Part shown: one piece after another, positions 13,784 to 21,381 of the stretch
Layout: each line of letters opens with the position of its first letter
How positions within the stretch are numbered: the first letter of the stretch is position 1
Assembly (NCBI GenBank): GCA_052033915.1
Contig: JBPOJF010000024.1
Coordinates: 1 to 24,834, forward strand
DNA: 24,834 nt
Reading direction: 5' to 3'
Source of the DNA: CALMZY01 sp052033915
GTDB lineage: Bacteria > Verrucomicrobiota > Kiritimatiellia > CAIQIC01 > JAGNIJ01
Position numbers and translations under genes: made by a program
Notes under the pieces: generated by a model
Databases searched by the model: none
The model's input: the letters and a program-made list of their open reading frames with translations, nothing else
Told to the model about the DNA's origin: nothing

Positions 13784-15493
13784 TTGACGGCGAATGACGA
13801 ATATATTCTCGAAATCCTTGAGAGCGTTGGACTGATCAACCGGGAACAGGCCCTGCGGGCCCGCGAAGCGGCCCAGCAGGAGGATAAGGGCGTTGTTGAT
13901 GTCCTTGTGCGAAGCGGGATCGTTTCCAAGATGGACATCCTCAAGTCCCTGGCCGGTCAGTTCGGCATGGAAACGATCACCCTGACCGGCCTCGAAATCC
14001 CGCAGGAAGTTCTCGACCTGGTCCCCGGCGAGGTGGCGCGCCGCTACAAGATCGTCCCCGTCTATAAGAATGAAGCCACGCTGACCGTGGCCTTGAGCGA
14101 TCCCCTGGATGTCGAGACGCTCGACAGCCTCCGCTACATCCTGAAATGCAACGTGGAGGGCGTGGTGGCGCCGGAGGAGGAAATCGAGATCGCGCTTGCG
14201 CACTATTACGCCCATGCCGGCGCAACCGTCGAATCCATGCTGGAGGAGATCACCGAGGGAACCGTGGCCGTCCCGACGGACGGCATCACGGACCTGTCCC
14301 AGGAGGGCGAGGCGACCGAGGCCGACGCCCCGATCATCAAGCTGGTGAGCCTGATCATCCTGGAGGCGTTTCGGAATCGCGCCTCGGACATCCACCTGGA
14401 GCCGCTGGCAAAGAAATTCCGGGTCCGGTACCGCATCGACGGTGTTCTCCGCGAGGTGGAAAGCCCGCCCAAGCGCCTGCAGTCGGCCATCATCAGTCGC
14501 GTGAAGATCATGGCGAACATGAAGATCGCCGAGAAACGCCTGCCGCAGGACGGCCGCATCCAGATCAACGTCATGGGCCGTGACCTCGACCTGCGCGTAT
14601 CGACCATCCCCGCGAGCCACGGCGAGAGCATCGTCATGCGTATCCTCGACAAGCAGAGCCTGCTCCTCGGCCTGCCCCAACTCGGCTTCTTTTCGGATGA
14701 CCAGCAGGCCTTCGAGCGGCTGATCGGATTGTCGGACGGGATTCTGCTTGCGACGGGGCCGACCGGGTCGGGCAAGACGACGACGCTGTACGCGTGTCTG
14801 AACTATATCAACCGGCCGGATCGTAAAATCATCACGGTGGAAGACCCCGTCGAGTACCAGCTTTCCGGCATCAATCAGGTTCACGTCCGCTCGGACATCG
14901 GCCTCACCTTTGCGGCCGCGCTGCGGTCGATCCTTCGCCAGGCGCCGAATATCATCATGATCGGTGAAATCCGCGACTTCGAGACGGCGGACATCGCCGT
15001 CAACGCGTCGCTCACCGGCCATCTCGTGTTCAGCACCCTCCATACGAACGACGCGCCCAGCGCCATTACGCGCTTGCTGGATATCGGCGTGAAGCCGTTC
15101 CTGGTTGCGTCGTCGGTCCGCGCGATCATGGCGCAGCGGCTTGTGCGGAAGATCTGCGATAAGTGTAAGGAGGAGCACAAGGCGCAGGATGCGGAACTGC
15201 GGCTGCTGGGGCCGATCGCGCAGCAGCTCGCGCAGACGCAACTGTTCAAGGGCAAGGGATGCACGGACTGCCAGTTCACCGGCTACAGGGGCCGGATGGG
15301 AATCTTCGAAATTTTCACTGTCAGCGACGATGTGCGACACCTGATCTTCGAGCAGACCTCCGCGTCGGAGCTTCGCATCAAGGCCCGCGAGCTGGGCATG
15401 CGCACCCTGCGGGAAGACGGCTTGCGCAAGGTGGTGGCGGGTGTGACCACCCTCGAAGAAGTCCTGCGCGTTACCATGGGGGATATTGACTAA
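13784..15493 (+). CDS. pilB: Type IV pilus / type II secretion assembly ATPase, first PilB/GspE copy
   Basis: A cytoplasmic hexameric ATPase that drives pilin or pseudopilin assembly. The 569-residue product begins with an MshEN/GspE N-terminal domain (about 1-150). The RecA-like motor follows, with Walker A GPTGSGKTTT (about 325-334), Asp box ITVEDPVEY, Walker B IIMIGEIRD (about 389-397) and the His box TGHLVFSTLHTNDA. The tetracysteine zinc motif of PilB/GspE is complete (CDKC near 458, CTDC near 492). The segment before Walker B reads RQAPN instead of the usual RQDPD. The TTG at 13784 is chosen because AGAGGA lies 7 nt upstream; the open frame extends back to 13652 but would cross the promoter. 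The stop overlaps the pilT start (TAATG). It is first in the pilB, pilT, pilB, pilC operon. Confidence 0.93.
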   Translation: MTANDEYILEILESVGLINREQALRAREAAQQEDKGVVDVLVRSGIVSKMDILKSLAGQFGMETITLTGLEIPQEVLDLVPGEVARRYKIVPVYKNEATLTVALSDPLDVETLDSLRYILKCNVEGVVAPEEEIEIALAHYYAHAGATVESMLEEITEGTVAVPTDGITDLSQEGEATEADAPIIKLVSLIILEAFRNRASDIHLEPLAKKFRVRYRIDGVLREVESPPKRLQSAIISRVKIMANMKIAEKRLPQDGRIQINVMGRDLDLRVSTIPASHGESIVMRILDKQSLLLGLPQLGFFSDDQQAFERLIGLSDGILLATGPTGSGKTTTLYACLNYINRPDRKIITVEDPVEYQLSGINQVHVRSDIGLTFAAALRSILRQAPNIIMIGEIRDFETADIAVNASLTGHLVFSTLHTNDAPSAITRLLDIGVKPFLVASSVRAIMAQRLVRKICDKCKEEHKAQDAELRLLGPIAQQLAQTQLFKGKGCTDCQFTGYRGRMGIFEIFTVSDDVRHLIFEQTSASELRIKARELGMRTLREDGLRKVVAGVTTLEEVLRVTMGDID

Positions 15494-16593
15494 TGCCAAC
15501 CAGTAAATCGTCAGATTTGGTGATGAGCGATCTCCTTCAGTTGGTCGTGGACGAGGGGGCGTCGGATCTTCACCTGGAAGTCGGGCTCCCTCCCATTCTC
15601 CGCATCCACGGGAGCCTTCAGCCGCTGGATGCCGATCCGCTCACTCCGGATGACACCGAGCGCCTGATGAAGAGCATCACCTCGGAAGATCACGTGCAAA
15701 AGGTCCGCGAGCAGGGCGGAACGGACTTCGGCTTCGGCTTCGGCACGGCCGCCCGCTTCCGCGTGAGCGTGCTCAAGCAGAAGGGCCATGTCGGGCTGGT
15801 CCTCCGCCAGATTCCCTCCAAGCTGATGTCCCTGGAGGAAATCGGGCTTCCGCCCCAGATCAAGGACCTTCTCTACAAGCCCCGCGGGCTGATCCTCGTG
15901 ACGGGCCCCACCGGGTCCGGCAAGACGACGACGCTCGCCAGTATGCTGAACATCATCAACGAGGAGCGCGACTGCCATATCATCACGATCGAGGACCCGG
16001 TCGAATACTACCACGAGCACAAGCGCAGCGTGGTGATCCAGCGCGAGATCGGCGTCGATGTCCCGTCCTTCTGCGAGGCCCTGCGACGCGGGTTGCGCCA
16101 GGATCCGGACGTCATCCTCGTCGGTGAAATGCGCGACTTGGAAACCATGGAAGCGGCCATCACCGCCGCGGAAACCGGCCACCTGGTGTTCGCGACCCTG
16201 CACACGACCGGCGCCGCGCGCACGGTGGACCGTATCGTGGATGCGTTTCCCACGAACCAGCAGGAGCAGGTTCGCACCCAGCTCTCGTCCAGCATTGTCG
16301 CCGTGATTTCCCAACTCCTGCTCGTCCGGCAGGACAAGCCGGGCCGTGTCGCGGCGTTCGAGATCATGTTCGCGACCCCGTCCATCCGGTCCCTGATCCG
16401 TGACAACAAGACGTTCCGTATTACGTCGGATATTCAGACCGGCGCGCGGTGGGGCATGATGACGCTCGATGCGCATCTGATGGCGCTGTACGAGCGGGGC
16501 ATGATTTCATACGAGGACCTGATCACGAAGTGTCAGGACCAGGATGCCATTGTTCAGAAGCTGGAAGTCATGGCGCAGCAGAAGAAGAAATAG
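15493..16593 (+). CDS. pilT: PilT-family pilus retraction ATPase
   Basis: A hexameric ATPase that disassembles type IV pili to cause retraction. The 366-residue length is near the usual 345-370, and it lacks the long N-terminal domain and zinc motif of PilB, as expected for PilT. Visible motifs are SDLHLEVGLPP (24-34), Walker A GPTGSGKTTT (about 139-148), ITIEDPVEY, Walker B VILVGEMRDLET (about 206-217), TGHLVFATLHTTGA and a version of the AIRNLIRE retraction motif, SIRSLIRD (about 297-304). The start ATG shares its A with the preceding pilB stop (TAATG), so translation is probably coupled. A retraction motor points to dynamic pili, not a purely secretory type II system. Confidence 0.94.
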   Translation: MPTSKSSDLVMSDLLQLVVDEGASDLHLEVGLPPILRIHGSLQPLDADPLTPDDTERLMKSITSEDHVQKVREQGGTDFGFGFGTAARFRVSVLKQKGHVGLVLRQIPSKLMSLEEIGLPPQIKDLLYKPRGLILVTGPTGSGKTTTLASMLNIINEERDCHIITIEDPVEYYHEHKRSVVIQREIGVDVPSFCEALRRGLRQDPDVILVGEMRDLETMEAAITAAETGHLVFATLHTTGAARTVDRIVDAFPTNQQEQVRTQLSSSIVAVISQLLLVRQDKPGRVAAFEIMFATPSIRSLIRDNKTFRITSDIQTGARWGMMTLDAHLMALYERGMISYEDLITKCQDQDAIVQKLEVMAQQKKK

Positions 16594-16605
16594 CAGGCAC
16601 AGGTT

Positions 16606-18318
16606 ATGGCGGATGTCGAATTCAAGGATTTGCTCCTGCAACAGCTGCGGGAAGACGGCCTGATTGTTCCCGACCAGGCCAACGAGGTGGTGGACGAGCA
16701 TGAGCGGACGGGCAAGCCGGTCCGCCAGGTGCTCATTGACATGGATCTCATCGCCGAGGAGCAACTGCTGGAGGTCATCGCCCGACAGTTGGGAACACAG
16801 GTCATCAATCTGCGCGACCTCGATCTCCAGCCGCAGGTGATCAAGACCATCCCCGCCAGCGTGGCCCGCATGTACAACGTGATCCCGGTCGAGGTCGGCA
16901 AGAACAGCGTGACGCTGGCCACCTTCGACCTGCTCAGTCCCGAGATCGTGGATGAGCTGACGTTTGTGCTGACGCGGGACGTCTCATTTGTCGTCGCCCG
17001 CGAGGACGACATCCGGACGTATCTCGGCCGGTACTACGGCGACGAAAGCGAATCCGTCAGCGACATGCTCTCCGCTCTCGAGTCCGAGTTGAAGGACGCC
17101 GGCGACCTGATTGAGGCGGCGAAGCGCGGGGAGGACATTACCCAGCTTGAGCAGATGGTGAGTTCCACGCCGGTTGTGAGGTTCGTGAATCTCGTGCTCT
17201 ACCAGGCCGTGCAGGACCGCGCGTCGGATATTCACTTCGAGCCGTTCGAGAACGAGTTCAAGATCCGGTACCGCGTGGACGGCGCGCTCTACGAAATGGC
17301 GCCGCCGCCGAAGCATCTCGCTCTGCCGGTCACGTCCCGCATCAAGGTCATTTCGGGCCTCGACATCGCCGAGCGCCGGCTGCCGCAGGACGGCCGCATT
17401 CAGATCAACGTGGGCGGGCGGCCCATCGATTTCCGTGTTTCCACCCTGCCGACCCAGTTCGGCGAGAGCGTGGTGCTCCGCGTGCTCGACCGCAGCATTG
17501 TTTCCCTGGAGCTCGAAAACATCGGCTTGCCGGAGGACGTGTACCAGTCTTTCAGCGAGGACATCGACAAGCCGAACGGCATCGTCATCGTGACGGGTCC
17601 GACGGGCTCGGGCAAAACGACCACGCTGTACTCGGCCCTTCGCCGGATCAACACGATCGAGTCCAAGTTGCTGACCGCCGAGGAACCGGTCGAGTACGAC
17701 ATCGAAGGCATCATCCAGGTTCCGATCAACGACGGGATCGGGTTGACGTTTGCGCGAATGCTGCGCGCCTTCCTGCGCCAGGATCCGGACATCATCATGG
17801 TGGGTGAAATTCGCGACCTGGAGACGGCGGAGATCGCCGTCCAGGCGTCGCTGACGGGCCACCTGGTGTTCAGCACGCTCCACACGAACGACGCGCCCGG
17901 CGCGATCACGCGGCTGATCGACATGAACGTCGAGCCGTTTCTCATCGCCTCCACCCTCGAGGCGGTGCTCGGCCAGCGGCTTGTGCGCACCATCTGCCAG
18001 AACTGCCGTACCCCGTACAAGCCCGAGAAGAGCCTTCTCGACCAACTCGGCCTCCGGGAGGAGTTGGTGGGCGACCGCAGTTTCTATTACGGCGCCGGCT
18101 GTACGTACTGCAATCACACGGGTTACAAGGGGCGGCGAGGGATCTTCGAGCATCTGCGCGTCCGCGAGCCGATCCGCGAACTCATCAGCCAGCGGAAACC
18201 GACGATCATCATTCGCGACAAGGCCATCGAACTCGGCATGCGGACCCTGCGCGAGGATGGCATCCGGTGTATCCTCGACGGCTTGACGACGGTGGAGGAA
18301 GTGCTGAAATATACGTGA
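16606..18318 (+). CDS. pilB: Type IV pilus / type II secretion assembly ATPase, second PilB/GspE copy
   Basis: A second assembly ATPase of 570 residues in the same operon. It has the N-terminal MshEN-type domain (about 1-150), the linker region, then SDIHFEPF, Walker A GPTGSGKTTT (about 329-338), LTAEEPVEY, Walker B IIMVGEIRDLET (about 396-407), TGHLVFSTLHTNDA and the cysteine motif CQNC (about 464) and CTYC (about 500). The Asp box reads AEEPVEY where most relatives and the first copy have VEDPVEY. It is closely related to, but clearly diverged from, the first copy, so the pair is old. The ATG at 16606 follows pilT by 12 bp. Two assembly ATPases flanking one PilT suggest two machines or two stages sharing one platform protein. 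Confidence 0.93.
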   Translation: MADVEFKDLLLQQLREDGLIVPDQANEVVDEHERTGKPVRQVLIDMDLIAEEQLLEVIARQLGTQVINLRDLDLQPQVIKTIPASVARMYNVIPVEVGKNSVTLATFDLLSPEIVDELTFVLTRDVSFVVAREDDIRTYLGRYYGDESESVSDMLSALESELKDAGDLIEAAKRGEDITQLEQMVSSTPVVRFVNLVLYQAVQDRASDIHFEPFENEFKIRYRVDGALYEMAPPPKHLALPVTSRIKVISGLDIAERRLPQDGRIQINVGGRPIDFRVSTLPTQFGESVVLRVLDRSIVSLELENIGLPEDVYQSFSEDIDKPNGIVIVTGPTGSGKTTTLYSALRRINTIESKLLTAEEPVEYDIEGIIQVPINDGIGLTFARMLRAFLRQDPDIIMVGEIRDLETAEIAVQASLTGHLVFSTLHTNDAPGAITRLIDMNVEPFLIASTLEAVLGQRLVRTICQNCRTPYKPEKSLLDQLGLREELVGDRSFYYGAGCTYCNHTGYKGRRGIFEHLRVREPIRELISQRKPTIIIRDKAIELGMRTLREDGIRCILDGLTTVEEVLKYT

Positions 18319-18323
18319 GTGCG

Positions 18324-18368
18324 GAGACCGGAACCCTGAAATCTGAGACCTGAAACCGGAAACCTGAG
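18324..18368 (+). repeat. Heptad repeat array (GAAACCK type) between the second pilB and pilC
   Basis: Six consecutive 7-bp units occur here, such as GAACCCT, GAAATCT, GAGACCT, GAAACCG and GAAACCT. They end about 20 bp before the GGAGG ribosome binding site of pilC. Confidence 0.75.
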
Positions 18369-18400
18369 TTTAGCAGCTTGATGCTTCTGCGGAGGCTTTC

Positions 18401-19660
18401 ATGGCTAGATATAAATACGTCGCGCTGGATGGGAAGGGCAGGGAAATGCAGGGCGAGGTAGAGGCGGACAACCAGACCGTCGCGTTGAGCAGAATTCGCG
18501 AGAAGGGGATGTTCCCGACCAGCATCACGGAGATCGATGCCCGTACGAAGAAAAAACAACGGGGGCCGGCGGTCGCCGCCCCGAATGTGAAAAGGGAGCT
18601 TCGTCTTCCGGCTTTTCTTTCCCACGTCAAACCCAAGCAACTGACCGCCTTCACGCGCCAGTTGGCGACTCTGGTCAACGCCGGGCTCCCGCTGCTTCGC
18701 GGCCTGCAGGTGCTGGGTCGGCAGGAGAAGAATCCCGCGCTGAAACGCTCGGTCCTCGATATGGCCCAATCCATCGAGGCGGGCAGTACGTTTGCCGAGG
18801 CGCTCGCCCAGCATCCGCGTATTTTCAACAAGCTGTTTGTCAACATGGTCAAGGCCGGCGAGATCGGCGGCGTGCTCGATGTCGTCCTGCAGCGGCTCGC
18901 CGAATTCATGGAGAAGGCCCAGAAGATCAAGGGCAAGATCGTCAGTGCGATGGTTTATCCCATTGTCGTGCTGGTCATGGCCACGGCGATCGTCGCCCTG
19001 CTCATGATATTCATCATTCCGAAGTTCCAGGAAATCTTCAGGGATCTGCTCGAAGGGGAACTGCCCGCCCTGACGCAGTTCGTGCTTTCGATGAGCCATG
19101 TCATGACCCAGCGCCTGCCCATGGTCGTCATCGCGATTGCGATCGCGGTGGTCCTGGTGAAGCTGATCGGTAAAACGACGATCGGCCGCTACGCGATCGA
19201 CCGCGTCAAGCTGTCCATCCCCATCTTCGGCGGGCTGAACCGGAAGACCGCCATCGGGCGTTTCACGCGCACGCTCGGAACGCTGATGACCTCCGGCGTG
19301 CCCGTGTTGCAGGCGCTGAACATCGTCCGCGATACCGTGCAGAACGAGGTTATCAGCCGGGCGATCTCGCTTATCCACGACAACGTCAAAGAGGGCGAAA
19401 ACATGGCGCCCCCGATCGAGGCGTCCGGCGCGTTCCCACCGATTGTGGTCAGCATGGTCGAGGTGGGCGAGGAAACCGGCGAGTTGCCGGAAATGCTCAT
19501 GAAGATCGCCGACAGCTACGATGACGAAGTGGACAACACGGTGGCCAGCCTGACGTCGATCATCGAGCCGATCTTGATCATCGGGCTGGCCCTTATCGTC
19601 GGCACGATCGTTATCGCTCTGTTCCTCCCGCTGGTCTCGATCATCGGGAAGTTGAGTTAA
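18401..19660 (+). CDS. pilC: Inner-membrane platform protein PilC/GspF
   Basis: This polytopic inner-membrane protein couples the assembly ATPases to pilin extraction. The 419-residue product starts with the family motif MARYKYVALDGKGREMQGEVEA (residues 1-22). It carries two GspF domains: the first with FTRQLATLVNAGLPLLRGL (about 85-103) and a first transmembrane segment (about 185-208), the second with FTRTLGTLMTSGVPVLQAL (about 288-306) and VEVGEETGELPEML, ending in a C-terminal transmembrane helix (about 387-410). Length and order are typical. GGAGG five bases before the ATG at 18401 is the strongest ribosome binding site in the locus. It is fourth in the ATPase operon, with only one platform protein for two PilB copies and PilT. 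Confidence 0.95.
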   Translation: MARYKYVALDGKGREMQGEVEADNQTVALSRIREKGMFPTSITEIDARTKKKQRGPAVAAPNVKRELRLPAFLSHVKPKQLTAFTRQLATLVNAGLPLLRGLQVLGRQEKNPALKRSVLDMAQSIEAGSTFAEALAQHPRIFNKLFVNMVKAGEIGGVLDVVLQRLAEFMEKAQKIKGKIVSAMVYPIVVLVMATAIVALLMIFIIPKFQEIFRDLLEGELPALTQFVLSMSHVMTQRLPMVVIAIAIAVVLVKLIGKTTIGRYAIDRVKLSIPIFGGLNRKTAIGRFTRTLGTLMTSGVPVLQALNIVRDTVQNEVISRAISLIHDNVKEGENMAPPIEASGAFPPIVVSMVEVGEETGELPEMLMKIADSYDDEVDNTVASLTSIIEPILIIGLALIVGTIVIALFLPLVSIIGKLS

Positions 19661-19739
19661 GTCCAAGGTCTGAAGTCCAGGGTCCAGGGTCGGCGGCATG
19701 GCCAAATGATTTTGGGCTTTGGGCTTTTGCCTTTGGACC
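19661..19739. repeat. Opposed heptad repeat arrays between pilC and the first pilin-like gene
   Basis: The left array (19661-19691) has units GTCCAAG, GTCTGAA, GTCCAGG, GTCCAGG. The right array (19711-19739) has units of the reverse-complement type TTTGGGC and TTTGGAC and ends at the next ATG. The layout matches the gatA-gatB gap, although here the inverted pairing is imperfect. Confidence 0.75.
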
Positions 19740-20342
19740 ATGAAAACGCTTTCCAAACCCGAACTGGCGATTCTCGCCGGCCTTGCGCTTGTCGCGCTTT
19801 CCATGGTCGTGCCCGGCTTCTGGGGCTTCCAGCGGTTGCGCCTGGTCCGGATGGCGCGCGCGGATCTCCGCAACCTGGTCGACGCCGGGCAGAGATTCCA
19901 CGCGGAGTATGGCGTGTGGTTCAGGAGAAGCGGCGGCGCGGGCGGCGATGTTCGCTATGGGCGCGATGTGCCCAACTGGGAGTTCGTCAATGCCCTGCGC
20001 GCCCTGGACGGGCCGGGAAACACGAACCACAGCGCCAATCCGCGCCGTATCGTGTTCCTTGAACTCCGGGCGTACGCGCCCGGGGTCTCCGGTGTGGACG
20101 CGAGCGGGGAGTACCTGGACCCGTGGGGAATGCCGTACCAACTGATCGTGGACGCGGATGCCAGCGGTGTGTGCCGAATGGGGAACACGATTCACGGCAC
20201 CGGGGTTGACCTCGGAATCATCGCATGGTCCTGCGGGCCCGACCGGAGGTCGGATACCCCGGACGATGTCCTGTCGTGGACAGCCCGTCATCAGGTTTTG
20301 CCGATCGGCGCTCCGCCTCCGCCCGCCGAACCGGAGTTCTAG
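19740..20342 (+). CDS. GspG-like protein without a prepilin cleavage motif
   Basis: A 200-residue protein with the overall plan of a type II secretion major pseudopilin: an N-terminal hydrophobic helix (about 9-30), an amphipathic continuation (RLRLVRMARADLRNLVDA), and a C-terminal region with DPWGMPYQL and WSCGPDRRSDTPDDVLSW, which resembles the GspG calcium-loop region. The N-terminus MKTLSKPELAILAG lacks the Gly/Ala-Phe cleavage site. If E8 is the +5 glutamate, the residue before the cut would be T3, which prepilin peptidase does not normally accept. It may stay in the membrane as an unprocessed pseudopilin-like factor. The ATG at 19740 lies at the edge of a heptad repeat. It directly follows pilC, so it is probably part of that operon, and it converges with the H-X9-DG prepilin. 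Confidence 0.72.
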   Translation: MKTLSKPELAILAGLALVALSMVVPGFWGFQRLRLVRMARADLRNLVDAGQRFHAEYGVWFRRSGGAGGDVRYGRDVPNWEFVNALRALDGPGNTNHSANPRRIVFLELRAYAPGVSGVDASGEYLDPWGMPYQLIVDADASGVCRMGNTIHGTGVDLGIIAWSCGPDRRSDTPDDVLSWTARHQVLPIGAPPPPAEPEF

Positions 20343-20368
20343 ACTCGAATGCGTCCGGGAAGCGCGGC

Positions 20369-20390
20369 GTCCCGCGTCCTCGCGCGGGAT
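20369..20390. terminator. Hairpin between convergent genes, possible bidirectional terminator
   Basis: CCCGCG (20371-20376) and CGCGGG (20383-20388), with flanking T-A and G-U pairs, form a compact GC-rich stem with a 6-nt loop. It lies in the 54-bp gap between two convergent genes. There is no T-run, so intrinsic termination is uncertain. Confidence 0.3.
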
Positions 20391-20396
20391 GGGAAC

Positions 20397-21227
20397 CTAG
20401 TAATTCAACGACACGTGCTTCTGCTTGAACTCGCAGTTGCCGCTTCTGTCCGCAAGTTTCAAGGGCTCCACGTGCCCGTCCACGCGCAGGGTGTTGATGG
20501 ACCCGTCGTGCCGCCAGTGCGGCCAGCCGTTGCCCTCATTGCCGAGTCCGACCGCGTTATGACTGCCGAAGTCGAGGTCGATCGCGGTTTCCGCCTCCGA
20601 AGGATTGGCATGCCAGGCGCCCTCTGTGGCGTACGGACGCACCGCGAGGAAGGTGCGGCTCGCGTCGGATTCCTCGTCGGGCAGAAGTCCGTCCATCATC
20701 AGGACGACTTCGCTGGGACGCTTGACCACCGAGCAGGGCACGCCTTCGGCCGGATACTCGGAGGCGGGTGTCCACGAGGGATTGACGAGGAGGGTCGGAT
20801 GGGCGCTGTAGCCGGAGATGATCATGCCGCTCTTGCCCCCCTGCGAGGGGCACATGATGACCGTGCTGCGCTCGTGGGGCAGGGTCTCGTTCGTCATGCG
20901 CACGCCCCCGAGATATTCATTCAACCAGCACGTCCAGTTCGCGTCGTCCGCCCTGAAGCCCAGCGGGTACCGGCCCTGGTGATCCGTGGCGTACATCCGG
21001 ATCGCGACCCCGATCTGGCGCAGGTTGGACGCGCACCGCGATGCGTGAGCCCGCCGCAGGGACTTGCCCAGCGTCGGCGTCAGCAAAGAGGCGAGGATCG
21101 CGATGATGGCAATGACCACGAGCAGTTCAATTAACGTAAACGCACGGCGTTTACGAACGCTCACGGCAAGCCATTCGATCAGGGTGAAGCCTGGGCGGCG
21201 GATTCCGGATTGTGCGCGCTCGATCAT
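20397..21227 (-). CDS. Prepilin-type H-X9-DG protein with duplicated cleavage motif
   Basis: A 276-residue prepilin-like protein on the strand opposite to its neighbours. It shows two cleavage motifs in a row: GFTLIE at 13-18 and, after a basic linker (LAVSVRKRRA), AFTLIELLVVIAIIAIL at 29-45, which alone leads into a real hydrophobic helix and is the likely functional site. The C-terminal part has the H-X9-DG signature (H240, D250, G251) of a large PVC-group pilin-like family of unknown function. It contains CPSQGG and several cysteines. The ATG at 21227 is well supported by AAGGAG a few bases upstream, and a TATACT promoter box lies beyond. The product probably enters the inner membrane and may be a minor pseudopilin or an independent surface protein. 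Confidence 0.88.
   Translation of the reverse strand: MIERAQSGIRRPGFTLIEWLAVSVRKRRAFTLIELLVVIAIIAILASLLTPTLGKSLRRAHASRCASNLRQIGVAIRMYATDHQGRYPLGFRADDANWTCWLNEYLGGVRMTNETLPHERSTVIMCPSQGGKSGMIISGYSAHPTLLVNPSWTPASEYPAEGVPCSVVKRPSEVVLMMDGLLPDEESDASRTFLAVRPYATEGAWHANPSEAETAIDLDFGSHNAVGLGNEGNGWPHWRHDGSINTLRVDGHVEPLKLADRSGNCEFKQKHVSLNY
21126..21188 (-). repeat. 48-bp prepilin-leader duplication within the H-X9-DG gene
   Basis: The codons for FTLIE occur twice, 48 bp apart (21188-21174 and 21140-21126). The second copy uses AT-rich codons (TTT ACG TTA ATT) unlike the first (TTC ACC CTG ATC). Between them lies a perfect inverted repeat CGTAAACGC-N3-GCGTTTACG (21135-21155). The 48-nt block covering the linker and second copy is 44/48 identical to one in the pilin gene at 23197. 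Confidence 0.8.
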
Positions 21228-21245
21228 GGGGAACTCCTTCCGCCG

Positions 21246-21275
21246 AGTATAGCTACACCAAGGTTGTCCTGTCGT
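21246..21275 (-). promoter_or_regulatory. Promoter of the H-X9-DG prepilin gene
   Basis: On the minus strand, ACGACA (21275-21270) and TATACT (21251-21246) are 18 bp apart. Transcription would start near 21240, just upstream of the AAGGAG ribosome binding site. The -10 box is good and the -35 box is moderate. Confidence 0.4.
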
Positions 21276-21320
21276 CCAGCCGTTCGGCCCCGCTGTTTCG
21301 GGGGAGCGCCGTCTTCACTC

Positions 21321-21366
21321 TTCCAATCCTTGGAAATAGCGGTTACACTTTTTCCAACGTTTGGAA
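21321..21366. promoter_or_regulatory. Second pair of TTCCAA-N3-TTGGAA palindromes
   Basis: Two perfect copies lie at 21321-21335 and 21352-21366, with centres 31 bp apart, exactly as at 9216-9261. They sit between the divergent H-X9-DG gene and the first GspG-like gene. A weak plus-strand promoter (TTCCAA at 21321, TACACT at 21344-21349, 17 bp apart) would put one site over the -35 box and the other over the transcription start, a repressor-like layout. Confidence 0.6.
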
Positions 21367-21381
21367 ATAATGGAGCCCATT

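Noticed and set aside
13289..15499. 736-codon open frame on the minus strand
   Set aside because: It runs antisense to the first pilB and its upstream region, and crosses a promoter, repeats and a palindrome without any domain signal.
6477..19739. CRISPR array
   Set aside because: The direct repeats seen are 7-bp units without spacers, and no cas gene is present.
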